NCBI GenBank assembly: GCA_009823505.1
Contig: VZQC01005682.1
Span: 205,726 to 269,725, forward strand
DNA length: 64,000 nucleotides
Reading direction: 5' to 3'
From: Rhizomys pruinosus
Lineage: Eukaryota; Chordata; Mammalia; Rodentia; Spalacidae
In this document: positions 1-12,419 of the stretch, piece after piece
How positions within the stretch are numbered: the stretch's first letter is position 1
How the letters are laid out: every line of letters begins with the position of its first letter
The notes under the pieces: model-generated
What the model was told of the DNA's origin: nothing
Seen by the model: only the letters and a program-made list of their open reading frames with translations
Databases searched by the model: none
Made by a program: the position numbers and the translations under genes

Positions 1-58
1 GGGGATGAATATGCCTGAACTGAATGGAAATGAGTATGAAACACACAAACATCAATAA
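1..58 (+). mobile_element. L1 3' terminal fragment
   Basis: These bases match the extreme 3' end of L1 copies elsewhere in the window (near 4870-4945 and 42340-42420): G-rich lead, a 'cctgaactgaat' motif and a terminal 'catcaataaaa'. The rest of this element lies left of the window. A-rich unassigned DNA (59-107) separates it from the next L1. Confidence 0.75.
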
Positions 59-144
59 AAAAGTTACATAGGTTCTTTAAACACATGACCATAGATCCTT
101 CATTTTAAAGCTATGTAGTGGGTCGTAGGGGAGATGCCATAACA

Positions 145-2560
145 CGCCAGGGCAGGAGGATACAAACGGAGGGGGAATTCTCCCAAAATTCCTTCTATGA
201 AGCCCGCACTACACTACTACCAAAACCAGGCAAAGGTATAACCAAACAGGAGAACTATAAACCCATCCCCCTAATGAAAACAGATGCCAAACATTCCTCA
301 ACAGGATTCTGGCCAAATCGTATACACCTCACATCAAGACCTTCATTCATCAGGACTAAGTTGGATTCATACCAGGACATGCAGGGATGTTTCAACATAC
401 GAAAAATCAATAAACCTCATCAAAATATCAATGGACTAAAGGACAAAAACACACCATCATCTCACTTGATGCGGAGAAAGCCTTGCCCAAAATCCCGCAA
501 CCTTTTCCTGTTTAAAGTCCTGGAGGGAATTGGGTTGGAAGGATCATTCTCAAGTAATCAAATCCATATACAGAAAACCACAGCCAAATATCCTAAATGG
601 GAAAATGACAGACGCATTCCCCTTAAAGGTAGGAACTCGGCCAAGGTGGCCCTCTGTCACCACTCCTACTTCAATATAGTGCTAGAAACCCTCACAGGGC
701 AATTAATAGGGCAAGAAAAGGGAAATTAAAGAGTTCTAATTGGAAAAGGGAAGTCAAGGCTACCCTTTTTTGCTGATGATATGATTGTCTACCTAAGGGA
801 TTGCTAAGAACTCCACCAGAAAAACTCTAGAAACAAGAGTTTCAGAGCTTTTGTAGTGGAGGCTACAAAATACACCTAGAAAAAAATCAGTCCTTTCTCT
901 AAACAAAAAACAAGCAACTGAAGATTGAATACAAGGAGACCTTCCACTCACAATAGCTCAAAAACATCAAACTTACCTAGGAACAAACCTAACCAAATGA
1001 CCCAAGGATCTCTACAACAACATTTTAAACACTCTGAAAAAAGGAAATTGAGGAAGACATCAGACGATGAACAAACCTCCCATGATCATGGATTGGAAAT
1101 AAATATAGTAAAACTGTTCATTCCCTCCCCAAACTACGTGGCAGATTAATTGCCGCTCACAATCAAACATCCCAAGCAAGGTTTCTTCACCAGGCCCTGG
1201 AAAAAATTCCTCAATTTCCTTTGGAAAAATAAAACACCCCGAATAGCCAAAGCAACCTCTGAGTGAAAAGAGCAATACAGGGGGGATCACTTATAACAGA
1301 CTTCATTCAAAACGATACTTACAGGGCTATTATAGTCATAAAGACAGCCTGGTACTGGAACAATAACAGACCAATTGACCAAGGTAATAAAACTGAAGAT
1401 CCAAACCTGAGCCTCATACAATTTCAGCCACCTCATATTTTGACACGGGGGCCAAGAAGGACACAATGGAAGAAGGGGAAAGAAAGACAGCATCTTCAGC
1501 AAACGGGTCGTTGGCAAAACGCGATCACCACTTGTAGAAGAAGAAATTAAACCCCTACCTCTCCCCCTTTGTAAAAAGGTCAACTCCAGATGACCAAAGA
1601 ACATCAAGTGAAACCCCAAACTCTGCAGGTGATAGAAGTGAAGCTTGGCAGCAGACTATAAGACATGGTGTAGGAAAAGACTTCCTAAATCAGACAGCAG
1701 CTGCACAAGAACTAGACGCCAATGACAAATGGGAACCTCATTAAACTCAAAGCTTCTGTACATCAAAGGAAGCAATATAAAGTAGAGTGAGGAGGAAGAC
1801 CCAAGAGTGGGAGGAAACCTCACAGCAGGATACATCTGCCAAAGCCATTAATTTCCAGAGTTACAAAAGCTACTCAAAAAACCAAGAAGAAACTAAACAA
1901 ATTGTGATCATTCCAAAGACGGAGCTGTAACAAACAGATCATGCCAAATAGAGAGCTCACAAGGAGGATTAGAGACGGCTACACAAAACACCTTAAGAAA
2001 GTGTTCAATCATCTCGATAATAAGGAAATGCAATTACAACCACTCTGAGATATCACCTTACTCCAATAAGACTGGCTAGGATCAGGACAGACAATGAATA
2101 CCAAGTCTGGAGAGGTTCATTGGGAAAGGGGAAACACCATCCATTGTGGTGGGAATGTAAACTCTGTGTACAGCCACTATGGAAAGGCAGTATGGACGAA
2201 CCCTTTAAAGACTCTAAAATGATCCTATCATTTGACCCGTCATACCACTCCTGGGTATATATCCACAAGGAAACACAACTTACTGCCAAGATAAATGCCA
2301 CCGCTATGTTTCTTGCCAGTCCTTTTCACAATAGCAAAAACGCTGGACAGCAAACCAAATGCCCTCTCAACCAAAAATAGATAGAAGAAGTGGATAGAAG
2401 AAAATGGAATATCGTAATGCAATGGAAGTTCAATATGCAGCAGTAAGAAAGAGAAGACAACAAAAACACGAAATTTGCAGGTAATGGATGGAGCTGGAAG
2501 ACATTATTTAGTGAAAGAGTAACACCCGCCTCAGGACAAACAAACGACAAATGGTTGTCC
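145..2560 (+). pseudogene. L1 ORF2 remnant: reverse transcriptase to C-terminus
   Basis: Translated pieces follow the L1 ORF2 protein from the RT region onward: the LLPKPGK motif (about 214-234), a KVLEGIGLEGSF stretch (about 516-552), the RT catalytic F-A-D-D motif from the TTTGCTGATGAT at about 769-780, and C-terminal segments near 2120-2380. Frame changes and stops occur throughout. In an intact L1 this protein nicks and copies the target DNA. The endonuclease domain is absent because the copy is 5'-truncated. A 203-residue frame at 118-729 is part of this remnant and not a separate gene. Confidence 0.85.
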
Positions 2561-4947
2561 CTCTATATGTGGATGCTAGTACCACATCCCGGATATAAAT
2601 ATTCTCTGGAGAGGGCTGCATAGTTTAAAAGAACAACCCACAGAAAGACTTGCATCAGAACAATGGACTGAACATGTTGAATTGGGACAGGTGTGGTGGG
2701 TGGGGAGAGCGGACATGGGTGTTTATATTCATTAAGGCATATTCTACATGACGTGAGCTAGCAAGTACCCAGTTTCCCTAACACTGTCTACAGGACACAT
2801 GTGTTTTAGGACTTAGTAAAAGTAAAATATGTGTATATTAAACAACATTTTTAACAGAATCTGATAAAACCGTAGCATCTGAGTAAATTGGAAATATAAT
2901 TCTGTTGCCCCACATTGCTTTAACATTTAAAATTCTGTTAGAGCACATAACTTTTGGATTGACACATACAAATGTTCTCTATAATTTCTCTGTTGTATAC
3001 AGTATCACTCTGGTAGCATTCCTTTTAAGATTGATTTAACGTAAAATTTAATTTGCTTCCCAAGTTAACATACATAGTCACCCAAAACAACATGGGGAAT
3101 TGATGAAAATCTGTGCCTTGTCCACCCTAAGTTATGTATATACAACTGTCTTTCTGGAGACTCATACGCTAAAAAAAAAAAAAGTGGGGGGGGGATACAG
3201 AAAGAATGAAACTCTTTTCATCAAAACCCTGCAATCAAATCTTAAAATAAATATCAGGAATTCAGACTTTTGTTGTTCCCAACAGGACAAAACGTCACCA
3301 ACTTGATGGCCGAGAAAGCAAAAAATTACGCTTGCATGAGTACGATTACCAATCAGTGGCAACAGGAAAGATACGTCTAACATTGTGGAAAGGAGAAAAG
3401 CCTCGATTTGCTTAAACATCGAACCCCTCTGTGGATCTTACTTGTAAAACTATTTATAATGATCCTAAATGACAACTTACCTTCTAGGTGCCACAAAGGT
3501 TTGATATTGAGAACTTTCTATGCTTCCCCCCCTTAGCAAGAGAAGGAGAAATATAAATGATGAGGTCGTTCTCCAAACTGTAATTGGAGACAACCTTTGT
3601 CAGCCATGTTGTGAAATCTGTAAACTAATCGGTAATAGACTTGTGATTTAAGTTTTAAAAAAGCCTGCCTTTTTAATGACTAAAGAAATGGGAACTGTGG
3701 ACGGGATTACTTCTGTTCAAGCCGACATTACATAATACTAAAGTCCTAGGGCTATGACCCAGGCAAAGTATATTAATGAGGACTCTGACACTCAGCAATG
3801 GATTGTTCTACCAGGGTGGATAGTTGACCAGGGGATCCAAACCCCAAAAGATAGTGCTCCCTTTGCCCTCTAAGTTGGGATACACTGCAGGGAGGAGAAG
3901 CATAAGACCCTGTCGACAAGACCTGACTTTAACATCGGAGGGATTATTGACGACCCGCACAGCAAGTGTCACAGATGGCCTCTGGAAACTGCCAGAGAGT
4001 TTTACCCAAAGGCCCTAAACCAGTAAAACAATACCCTCCGGTCCGCGGGGCGAGCAAGGGACTCACCGTACGCACCGACCTACCTCACTGCCTGGACATA
4101 CTTTGCGCATGCGAGCGCATCACATGCTGCCTGTATATCCCTAAACTGTAATTGGCTATTGGCTCTCGTGCACTGAGGAGCACTATTTCACCCTGGCTGA
4201 GTGCCACAAGCTACATCCTCTACAGGTTGAGATTTATAAGCCACAGTAAGGGACCCTGTCTATTTAACAGGGGGAAAAAAATGTAATCATGGATTAAAAC
4301 ATATCAAACATGTGGTCTATGTAAAGTAACCTACCATAACTATTAGTGCTGCTAAATACCTGTATTATGTAAATTGCTTTGTGCATTCAAAGTAGGTGAA
4401 AGCGGTATTCCTGGGACACCGTACTGTCCAGCCATGAAAGGACAACGCCAGTGACCCAATTGACCGGAGTCCAAGTCTAATCAGCTCCAGACGAGCAGTG
4501 GCTGTTTCTACTTCTCATTCCCACCTGTGCCACCTTTTACTATAGCCTAGAGTGAAAATCTGCAGAAGAGGGGCATGTAGAATGTAGGGCTTATTGGGTG
4601 AATGGTGAAAACTACAGCAATTATCTGAACATCATTTGATCAATTCTTAGATTATGAATACAAACCTGTCCACCCCCGCAACTGGATGGTGTGGGGCTGT
4701 CGGGGTTGGGCAACAAGAGCCTGCAGCTTGGTTTTCTGCAGTTGAGGATGCTTGTACTCATGGATTATCACTTATAGCTAAAATAGAAAAAAAAAACTGA
4801 GAGAAAGATGCAGGACAGTCATGGCAGAATGCTTGATCTGGGATGGGGTGGGGGTGGGGGGAAGGGAAAGGGAAATAAGCCTGAACTGAATTGGAAAAAA
4901 TGTATGAAATGCACAAAGCATCAATAAAAATTAAATTAAAAAAAAAA
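2561..4947 (+). other. Extended L1 3' UTR (about 2.4 kb)
   Basis: Non-coding stretch between the end of ORF2 and the polyA tail. Positions 2870-3745 align directly with 29885-30757, and 3775-4945 align with the reverse complement of 28650-29880. Both parts belong to one continuous module that another L1 copy also carries. About 4796-4945 is the usual L1 tip, with a 'gatgcaggacagt' motif, a G-rich tract and a terminal 'catcaataaaa'. The middle has locally CpG-containing sequence (about 3900-4110) and no significant ORF. The origin of the extra 2 kb is unknown. Confidence 0.75.
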
Positions 4948-4962
4948 GCTATGTAGTGAGGC

Positions 4963-5045
4963 TGATGGGTATAGCACAGTGGTAGTTTTTGTCTTGCGCA
5001 TGTGAGGTCCTGAGTTCAATCTCCAAAATATGCAATGTAAGAAAA
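4963..5045 (+). repeat. ID-like SINE (tRNA-derived)
   Basis: It has the ID pattern 'gggtatagcacagtggtag' (A-box-like) and 'ggtcctgagttcaatctcc' (B-box-like). It lies directly after the right target duplication of the preceding L1, so it was present, or began at that point, before the L1 landed. It is degenerate and is not a tRNA gene. Confidence 0.7.
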
Positions 5046-6056
5046 CCCAGATAGTTACTGCAATTTCTTACATTCATTAGAGGGAAGGGGATATCCTGTT
5101 TTATGCGTGAACATCTAATTTGCAAATTTAATTCTTTATTCGACTATCTATTTTATTCTTACTCTTCGATTCCCTCATAGTGCTAACAGAAAGGCTCAAG
5201 ACGGAAAGTAAGAGGAAGATTAGCTATTAAACAGCTTCAACTTTCAAGGCAGCATTGTGAAATTTGAAGATAAATATCAGATCTTCTATGGTTACTCACA
5301 GATGAGTTGCTTGGATGGAAACTTTTTGCATGGAAATATATCTTTAAAGTCAATATTGCAAAAGCTACATTTTTACATGATGTATTTGAACAAAAAATGA
5401 AAAGGGAAACATATCACTGTGCAATACAGACCTGTGTCAGTTCCACAAAGAAATTTTTAACTAAACCAGATCCATATGTAAATGATTAATAATAGGTCAC
5501 AGCTATACTTTTATGAAGGGTATTGTAGATCTTTTTGTCCTTCCTAAATATAACCCTCCTTTAATTATGCCTGAAACCATCTATTAAAACATTTTCAGTG
5601 ACAACAAATTCATTCATAAGCAGTGTGGTTCTAATTATAAAATTTCAAGTGTCATTCATTCTTTTCAGTTGCATAAATTAGTATTTGAAGAAGGCAATTT
5701 TTTGGTCCCATACTTGTCTACTATGTGTTCATAGATATAGCTACGGACACTAGCACAGACAGGCCAATGATTTCATTTTCCTTAAACTTTATACTTAGAC
5801 TCATGGAAAATTGTTTTTCTTCTGTGATAGGAAAATAATGACTATACAAAGACATCCATACCCTAATTCTCAAAATTTTTGAATACAGCCTTATGTACTA
5901 AAAAAGTTTTGCGTATGAAATTAAGCTAAATATTTTGCTGAAAATTAACTTTTGCTGCATCCTAATGTAATTCTGAGGCACTTTCTGAAAACAAGAGGGA
6001 CCATAGAAAGGTGGGATAATAATACCAACAGAGAGTGTGGTGGTGTGGCCATGACC
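5046..6056. other. AT-rich stretch, nothing recognised
   Basis: About 1 kb of AT-rich single-copy-looking DNA. A 60-residue frame at 5307-5489 shows no domain, low-complexity bias or supporting signal, and is taken as chance. Confidence 0.5.
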
Positions 6057-6059
6057 TAA

Positions 6060-6292
6060 AAGCTAGTAAAAAGTGATGGAGGAACTGCTAGGCTGCTAAA
6101 AGGTTGGGTTGCTCTTGCAGAGGACCCAGTTCAGTTCCCAGCACCTACATGATGGCTAGAAACCATCCAACATGCAGTTCCTGGGGATATGACACCCTCT
6201 TCTCACATCTTGGGCATTTCATGACATTGGTGCATTTTCATACAGGCAGGCATAACACACATACACATAATAATGAATAAATATTTTTAGAA
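6060..6292 (+). repeat. B3-type SINE
   Basis: Diverged B2/B3 superfamily copy: a tRNA-like head with 'gctcttgcagaggacccag' and 'agttcccagcacctacatg', a middle with 'ccctcttctcac', and an A-rich tail with 'catacacata'. Confidence 0.75.
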
Positions 6293-7669
6293 AGCTAATA
6301 AAACACATGGAGTCATATGATTTGCTGAAGCTTCTATAATGAGCACAGGCTTATTTTTTTTTTTTTTTTGGAGCATCAGTATATCTCAGACAATGGTTCC
6401 AAACCAAACTCACTCCCCTCTATGTCCCAACCTACATCAGAACTCATGCATCACAACATCAAAACTAGGTCCTATCCAGTCAAGCTCCCCAAACCAGATA
6501 TCCTTGTGTGCAAATAGATCCACTTGAGTCTGGTAAGCACATCTAGAAATCCTAGGTAAGGCATACTCTTCCTCACCCAACATTACTCAGTCTCCTATAA
6601 TTCTCAGTCGGGTCAGTCCCCCACCCATTTCTCTTGCTCCACTTTGAGAACTTGTGCCAGTTGGCAAGGGTCCCATGTCTGATGCCTACATTGCACAAGT
6701 TTATATATGAAAACTTACAGTCAGTTGTAAGTCACTGCCTCTCTATGTTCATGCACCAGCCTTGGCTCTTACAATCTTTCACCCCCAACCTTCTGCAGCA
6801 TTCTCTGAGCTGTGGGTAGGTGAGGTTCAATATAGTAGCCCCATCTGGGGATACACACTATGGAGGCTCCCATTATTTGGAAGTTGACTAGTTTTGGCCT
6901 TCTGTTTGCCTCACACTCTATTGTGCACAGAAGCATTACTGGTGAGAATTGAGTCATGCGCTCATTTATTCTCTGCTCCTCATTCTGGGTGTAGAGTTTC
7001 AATTGTAGATGTGTCTCTTGGGAATGGGGATTTTTAGATGTTTTGTCTGACTATGCAGTGCCCTCCATCGTTTGCATAGAATAGCTTTATTGATCAGTGG
7101 TGCATGATATGCTTGTTTGTAAATAAAAGATTCCATAGTTAGTGTATAGCAAGAAATGTGTCTAGAGATATGACTCCAACAGGCTTTTCTCTAGGCTCTA
7201 TGTCCTTTCCAGCCTGTGCATTTGGCTGGGTTTATAGTGCCTCTCATGGGTAGACTGTGATTCCAATTCTAATTAGATAGCTGTTGACCATCCCCCAGAG
7301 AACAGTGCCTCTACTACACCAATAAAGGTAAAAAAAAAAAAAAGTTGCAGGTCTGTTCCTGTTCCATTAATCTTGGTCCAATCCCTAAACCATGTCCTGC
7401 TCTCAAAAGGAGGGCCTCATTCTCTATTTCTTGTGAATAATAAAGAGCTTTGGAGATAGCCTACTTTGTTTTGAGAATCACTTGTATAGCTCGTCCCAAT
7501 CATTCAAAGAGAGGTGTCCTCTGTCCTGCACTGTGTTCCCTAATGCACAATTAGGTTTCAGAACCTGTGCACTAATGTTCAGACAGTGCATGTGAAACTC
7601 TCATGAGGTGTTGGGAGCATCACGTTACACTCTGGGTTTCCCAGCCTGTCAATCTCCAATCATCTCTAT

Positions 7670-7880
7670 TTCTCCTTCTTCCCTTACCACCCCTGTCCTC
7701 CCTCCCCAGCCCTAGTACTCCCATCATCCCCACCCTCCCCCTTTCCTGACCTCCCCCACTTCCCATCATAGTCCCCTCCTTTGAGCTCCCCCTCCTCCCC
7801 TTCTAACCCAATACCCTCACCCTCTTGTTAACATCTGTTAACATCTGTTAACATCTGTTTAACATCTTTTAACGTCTGTT
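7670..7880. repeat. Pyrimidine-rich tract and short tandem repeat
   Basis: Long C/T-rich run, the complement of the purine-rich tract typical of rodent L1 3' UTRs. It is followed by three to four copies of a 10-bp unit 'ttaacatctg' (about 7827-7870). Confidence 0.65.
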
Positions 7881-7958
7881 CCTTACTGCCCCTCTGTTTC
7901 AGGACTTTTTGTCTCATTTATGTCTATGTATCCTTTCATATTTCTTGGATCCTAGTGT

Positions 7959-8204
7959 TTAATAGAATATATACTCATGTAAGCAATTGGTGCTACAATC
8001 CACAAATGAGGGAGAACATACATCATCTGGTTTTCTTTGTGTTATTTCACTCAGAATAACATTATCAAGTCCAATCCATTTACCTGAAAATTTCATAATT
8101 TCATCTTTTTTGAGTAGTGCCTCAGTGTATAGATGTACTGCATTTTCATTGTCCATTCAATGGTTGTGGAACATTTACATTGTTTCCATTTTTTCAGTAT
8201 TGTG
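7959..8204 (-). pseudogene. L1 ORF2 C-terminal remnant
   Basis: On the minus strand the frame at 7959-8156 reads as the L1 ORF2 C-terminus, with a KDEIMKFSGKW-like stretch and an SEITQRKPDD-like stretch. It is a fragment of the L1 at 6353-8297 with no independent start or function. Confidence 0.75.
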
Positions 8205-8311
8205 AAGTGATGAACCTACCATACATCCCAGTTACACGACTCTTTGGCATATACCAAAAGGACTTATTATACTGTAATCACACCTGTACATCCATGTATG
8301 AGCACAAACTT

Positions 8312-9065
8312 CTGATAACATGACGCTGTTCCCATGAAACTCAGATAAGACCTGTGATTGACAAACTGCAGTTGTATCTTACTATTACCTCAAGCTATGA
8401 AATATGCATGCAATTTTTACAGGACAATGGAAAGTAAAGAACATTTTATTCTTTTTAAAATCAATATAAAATATCTTTGTTTATATAAATTGTTTAAATT
8501 CTTCAAATTTAATATTCACTAAATAGTCAGTACTTCGCTCCATAATAGAGTCTACTATTAGAAGTAAACATTATAATGTCAAAGTAGAAATCACAATTTG
8601 GAAAATATCTTTTTTTTTTAACATGACTTCCATACCAATTCCTTATAAATAAGCCTAGTTTTCAAGCTCACATGCTTTCCAAAGCTATTAGGATACATTT
8701 TCTGCTTCTAAAATTTTCTATACCTCCCTGATTCCATTTGAATGCTAAGACAATTAGAAAGAAAAGATTGTCATCTCTGAGGACTGGTAGTTCTGATTGG
8801 AACTATGAAAGCTTAGAGGAATACTTAATCCACTTAAGACTGGCTAGGTAAATTAATTCAGGAAACATATGTTTCAACCACATCATTCCATTAGAAATTG
8901 GAGAAAATGTAAAATGACTTTCAAAAGATAATCCAGTTCAATATCTGGCACCATTTTTCTTAAGGTATCAATAGTAACATGAGAATGTTACTCATCTGTT
9001 TTCTAATGAGTTTAACCTTTGAAACACATGCTGTTTTCTTTCATTTATCTTACATTAAAAAATGG
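8312..9065. other. AT-rich stretch, nothing recognised
   Basis: No gene or repeat could be identified. It contains short poly-A/T runs only. Confidence 0.45.
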
Positions 9066-9069
9066 GAGT

Positions 9070-9280
9070 CAGAGACTGAAGAGTTTGCTCAGTGTTTTAG
9101 GGCATTGGCTGCTCTTACGGAGGACTTAGGTTTGATTCCCAACACTCAACATGGTTGCAAACAACTTCCCTTAACTCCAGTTCCAGGGGATCAGACACCC
9201 TATTCTAACCTCCATGGGTGCTACACAACACAAGTGCAGGCAATACACTCATACCCATAAAATAAAAAGTTTAAAGTTAG
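9070..9280 (+). repeat. B3-type SINE
   Basis: Moderately diverged B3 copy: the head has 'ctgctcttacggaggactt', the middle 'ccagttccaggggatcaga', and the tail ends in 'cataaaataaaaag'. A 93-residue frame at 8979-9260 is read through it and is not a gene. Confidence 0.8.
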
Positions 9281-11716
9281 AATCCTATTTTAAATAATTT
9301 CTGGTGAAGACAAAGATAAATTTTATTTCAATGAAAATATAGATTTAAAATTCAATGGGCACATGTTGAATTCAGTCCCACTTTGGAATCCACCATTTCC
9401 TTTAACTAAACATATTAAATGTCCTTAGGATTCACATGAAGTGAAACTGGATTTGGAGTTGGTTATTCTTTACTTACTATAAGTTTGTGAATGGATTTTA
9501 GAACAGGAAATTTGAAGATATTAGACTCACCTGAGAAACAAAATCACCCCAACTACCTGACTTTTACCTAAGACACAGACATATTCATCATTATACATCA
9601 AAAAATATTGCAACATACTCAATAGTTTCAAAAAAAATTTAATTGATACTGAGTCCTACATTTACATGACTTTATCTCTCTCTTGCATGCCCGATGATCT
9701 CCTCCATTTCAATATTATGACCTCTTCTTTGACGGTTATTGATATATAATATTACTGAGACCATTTATTGTTGTTTGTTACTGGCATATGTGTTTAATGC
9801 AAATTTTTCATTGGATTTATATTTCATAATGTAAAAATGGAAGCAGATATGAATCCTTCCAGTGTTGAATAATTTAGAGACCACATAAAATACCAAGTAA
9901 TTAAAGAATGAAATTATTACATTATAATGTGGAAAGAAATTAACAGTGATATTGACACAGAACCATTCTATTTAATAGTTACTAACATGAGTTAAATAAT
10001 GTTGGGCTAATTGTTTAGTGCAGTGTACTAAGGATCACATGTGCACCATCTGCTACAGTTATTACTAAACATTTTTGTAAAACTGTTGAACACAAGGGAC
10101 TAGTATGTTTGACACAGTAAAGTACTTTCCATGTATTTCTTTATGCTACTAAGGAATGGATCTTTGAAATTGGGCCCAGAGCTAAGAATAACTGCCAAAA
10201 ATATAAAAGCTTGATAGAATAATAATTATAAAATTCATTGTAACTTTCAATTCAAAGGTTAAGAAGGACAAAAAGTGTAAGAAAGATTCTTGGTAATTTA
10301 TATCAAGTTTTGTCAAATAAGCATCCTCTCCCAGTGCCTAAGTCAGTGTTGATCCTGATTGCCTTATATGCATTGGTAAAAATCCAACTTTCCATCACTG
10401 ATTCTGGATTTCAAAAGTGAATTTTGAGCTATAAATGTAGCACATTTAATTTTGTTTTCTTTCTTTCTCTTTCTCTTTCTTTCTTTCTTTTTGAGAAATC
10501 CCACTAAAATATAATCCTAGATTTTCTTGATATTGTAGGCTTCCTAATAGATGGATAATTGGACCTAAATATGCAAATATCACCTTCTACAGGGTTTTAT
10601 TCAAGGTTCTAATTTTATATTTTACTCATTGGCAGTTAAAATAGTTCTTGAAGTATTACATTAATGCTTCGTTATACATTCAGAGCACATAATAACATCT
10701 ACAGCAAGAATGACCCTCATTTTATAGTGTGGCATATAAAAAAGTGGAATGGTAATTCTTTCTTGAATAAAGAATCTCTGTTAAAAACTAGACGTATGGA
10801 AACCAATGTGATTTTATGTAGATATTTATATATCATATCTACTCAGCTTCTGCTGCAAACTATATTTCATTCTCTTTCTTTGTTATTCTTTTTAACATAA
10901 TTTGGGATTTTTTGTTGTTGTTCTTTACGTTTTGTCTCAGTATGACCTTATCTTGGTTTATTTTTGTGAAATATTCAGCAATTTAACTCCTCCTCTTCAT
11001 CAATTTCTGGCAAAATTTAATTATTTGTCTAATATTTCTGATGGCACCTTCCATATCGAGTTTTCCATCAGTTACTAAGAAAATTAGTAAGCCAAAGTGC
11101 TCTTAATCCCATCTTTATAAGGAATGAAAGTCAAGGAAACATTCCTTAGTTCTAAGAGCAATGAAGTATCCACACTAATGGAAAACATCAATAGTGCTAA
11201 CATAGAAGAAAGATGGTAAGAAGATTAAACTTTGAAATGTCAATGATTTGTTTTTTCATGGTGAGAGATTGAACTTATTCCTGCTTCAAATAGAAAACAT
11301 TTCATATTTATTTGAAAAGAGCATACTTAATACATGTCTAATCACTTATTACAAACCATATATTTATATATCATATTTTATATACAGCAAAAATATAGTT
11401 CAAAATCAGTATACACAAGAATTTAATTGAACCTATAAGTTATATAAAAGTATTTAAATATGTATCAAAATATATTCAAATTGAGACTTGGCAAATATAT
11501 AAACCAATGCACCCAGGACAATATCAAGTTTTTAAATTTGTCTGTCAATGCAGAAATTTTCATTTCTTTATTATTTCTTCAAATTTATTCCTTTATTTTT
11601 AATTTACAGATAAATTTGTACACACTACAATCTGTCAATTTCCTCCAATTCAGCTTCTATAAAAAGTGACATTTTTGACAACAGTGATTAGATTTACTTT
11701 TGAAAATGACACATGA
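9281..11716. other. AT-rich DNA with an L1 3' UTR trace and a (TTTC)n tract
   Basis: Mostly unrecognised AT-rich DNA. Around 9635-9800 the sequence resembles antisense Lx-type L1 3' UTR ('gacctcttctttga' and following). Around 10458-10491 is a TTTC/CTTT microsatellite. Frames of 60-78 residues at 10664, 11248 and 11460 are AT-rich and judged accidental. Confidence 0.45.
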
Positions 11717-11717
11717 G

Positions 11718-11745
11718 CATACACACACACACACACACACACCTC
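11718..11745. repeat. (AC)n microsatellite
   Basis: Uninterrupted AC dinucleotide run of about 14 units, followed by a short CA-rich decay zone. A second short (GT)n lies at about 12138-12155. Confidence 0.9.
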
Positions 11746-11759
11746 ACATGCACACAAAC

Positions 11760-12415
11760 ACACATGCATTTCATAAGTCATAGCATGTAGTAGTTTTACC
11801 TCTGACTTTTTCTACTAACTATATGTTTTTACAATTTATCTCTGTTAAGAGATTTCTAAGATTTTTTTGTTATTTATTGTAATTATTATTCCTTTGTGTT
11901 AATATATCAGTTTTGTTTAACCATTTGCCAAAGGACAATATTTGAATTATTTGCAATTTGTGATTCTGAGAAGAAAAACAATATGATATTCTGTGACTTT
12001 CTGGGAAGCCAAAATTTAATTATTTCTTTGTAAATAGCAAGTAATACAATTGCTATTTAATTTTCCAGGCATATTTTGCAAAATGTCAATAGCTTTTGAT
12101 ACAAATAAATTGCTATATTCAGTAAAATATAAGTATATACGTGTGTGTGTGTGTTTCCATACACAACTTTTCTTGTGAGCTTTTAATTTTCATTGTTCTT
12201 ATGGGTTTGTAGTCATAAAACAACATGGTTTTCATTAGCACCAGAGGTTACTGGTGCTCAGACACATTTATGTACTCTATTGGTTACATTAACAACTTTT
12301 GGCCAGTTCATCAGATTCTATGTACATGACACAAAACTTATTCAAATGTATATTCTTTGACTACCTTTGTCCAGGTTGACTTTTGACTTATACAATAATA
12401 TTTTTCATTTTGAAA
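11760..12415. other. AT-rich stretch, possible old L1 trace
   Basis: No clear features. The segment 11900-12000 faintly resembles ancient antisense L1 ORF2 sequence, too weak to call. Confidence 0.35.
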
Positions 12416-12419
12416 AACA

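Larger units (their letters stand above)
108..4961 (+). mobile_element. 5'-truncated L1 with unusually long 3' UTR, with TSDs
   Basis: The copy is bracketed by the direct repeat 'aaagctatgtagtg' at 108-121 and 4948-4961, a typical L1 target-site duplication. Inside are an ORF2 remnant (about 145-2560) and roughly 2.4 kb of non-coding DNA ending in the canonical L1 3' terminus and an A-run. The first 20-30 bases after the left repeat are not clearly L1. Many indels show it is old and inactive. The 3' UTR starts and ends like the short-UTR L1 at 27.3-28.2 kb but has a different, longer middle, shared with the copy at 28.6-30.8 kb. Confidence 0.85.
6353..8297 (-). mobile_element. Antisense Lx-type L1 with 5' inversion and TSDs
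   Basis: A T-run at 6353 (the polyA tail on the minus strand) leads into Lx-like 3' UTR sequence, a pyrimidine-rich tract (7670-7840) and the antisense ORF2 end (7960-8204). At about 8205 the sequence flips to sense L1 ORF2, which runs to about 8297. The element is bracketed by 'atgagcacaggctt' (6339-6352) and 'atgagcacaaactt' (8298-8311), 12 of 14 matching. An inverted 5' segment inside one pair of duplications is the hallmark of twin priming. Confidence 0.8.

Noticed and set aside
118..729. A 203-residue open frame as a possible gene
   Set aside because: It is read through L1 RT sequence, with L1 motifs in order and several frame changes relative to the L1 at 62 kb. It has no own start or promoter.
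2880..3740. The 800-bp repeat shared with 29.9-30.8 kb as an independent ERV or DNA transposon
   Set aside because: In both places it is continuous with L1 3' UTR sequence and lies between L1 TSDs. The inverted layout in the second copy is explained by twin priming.
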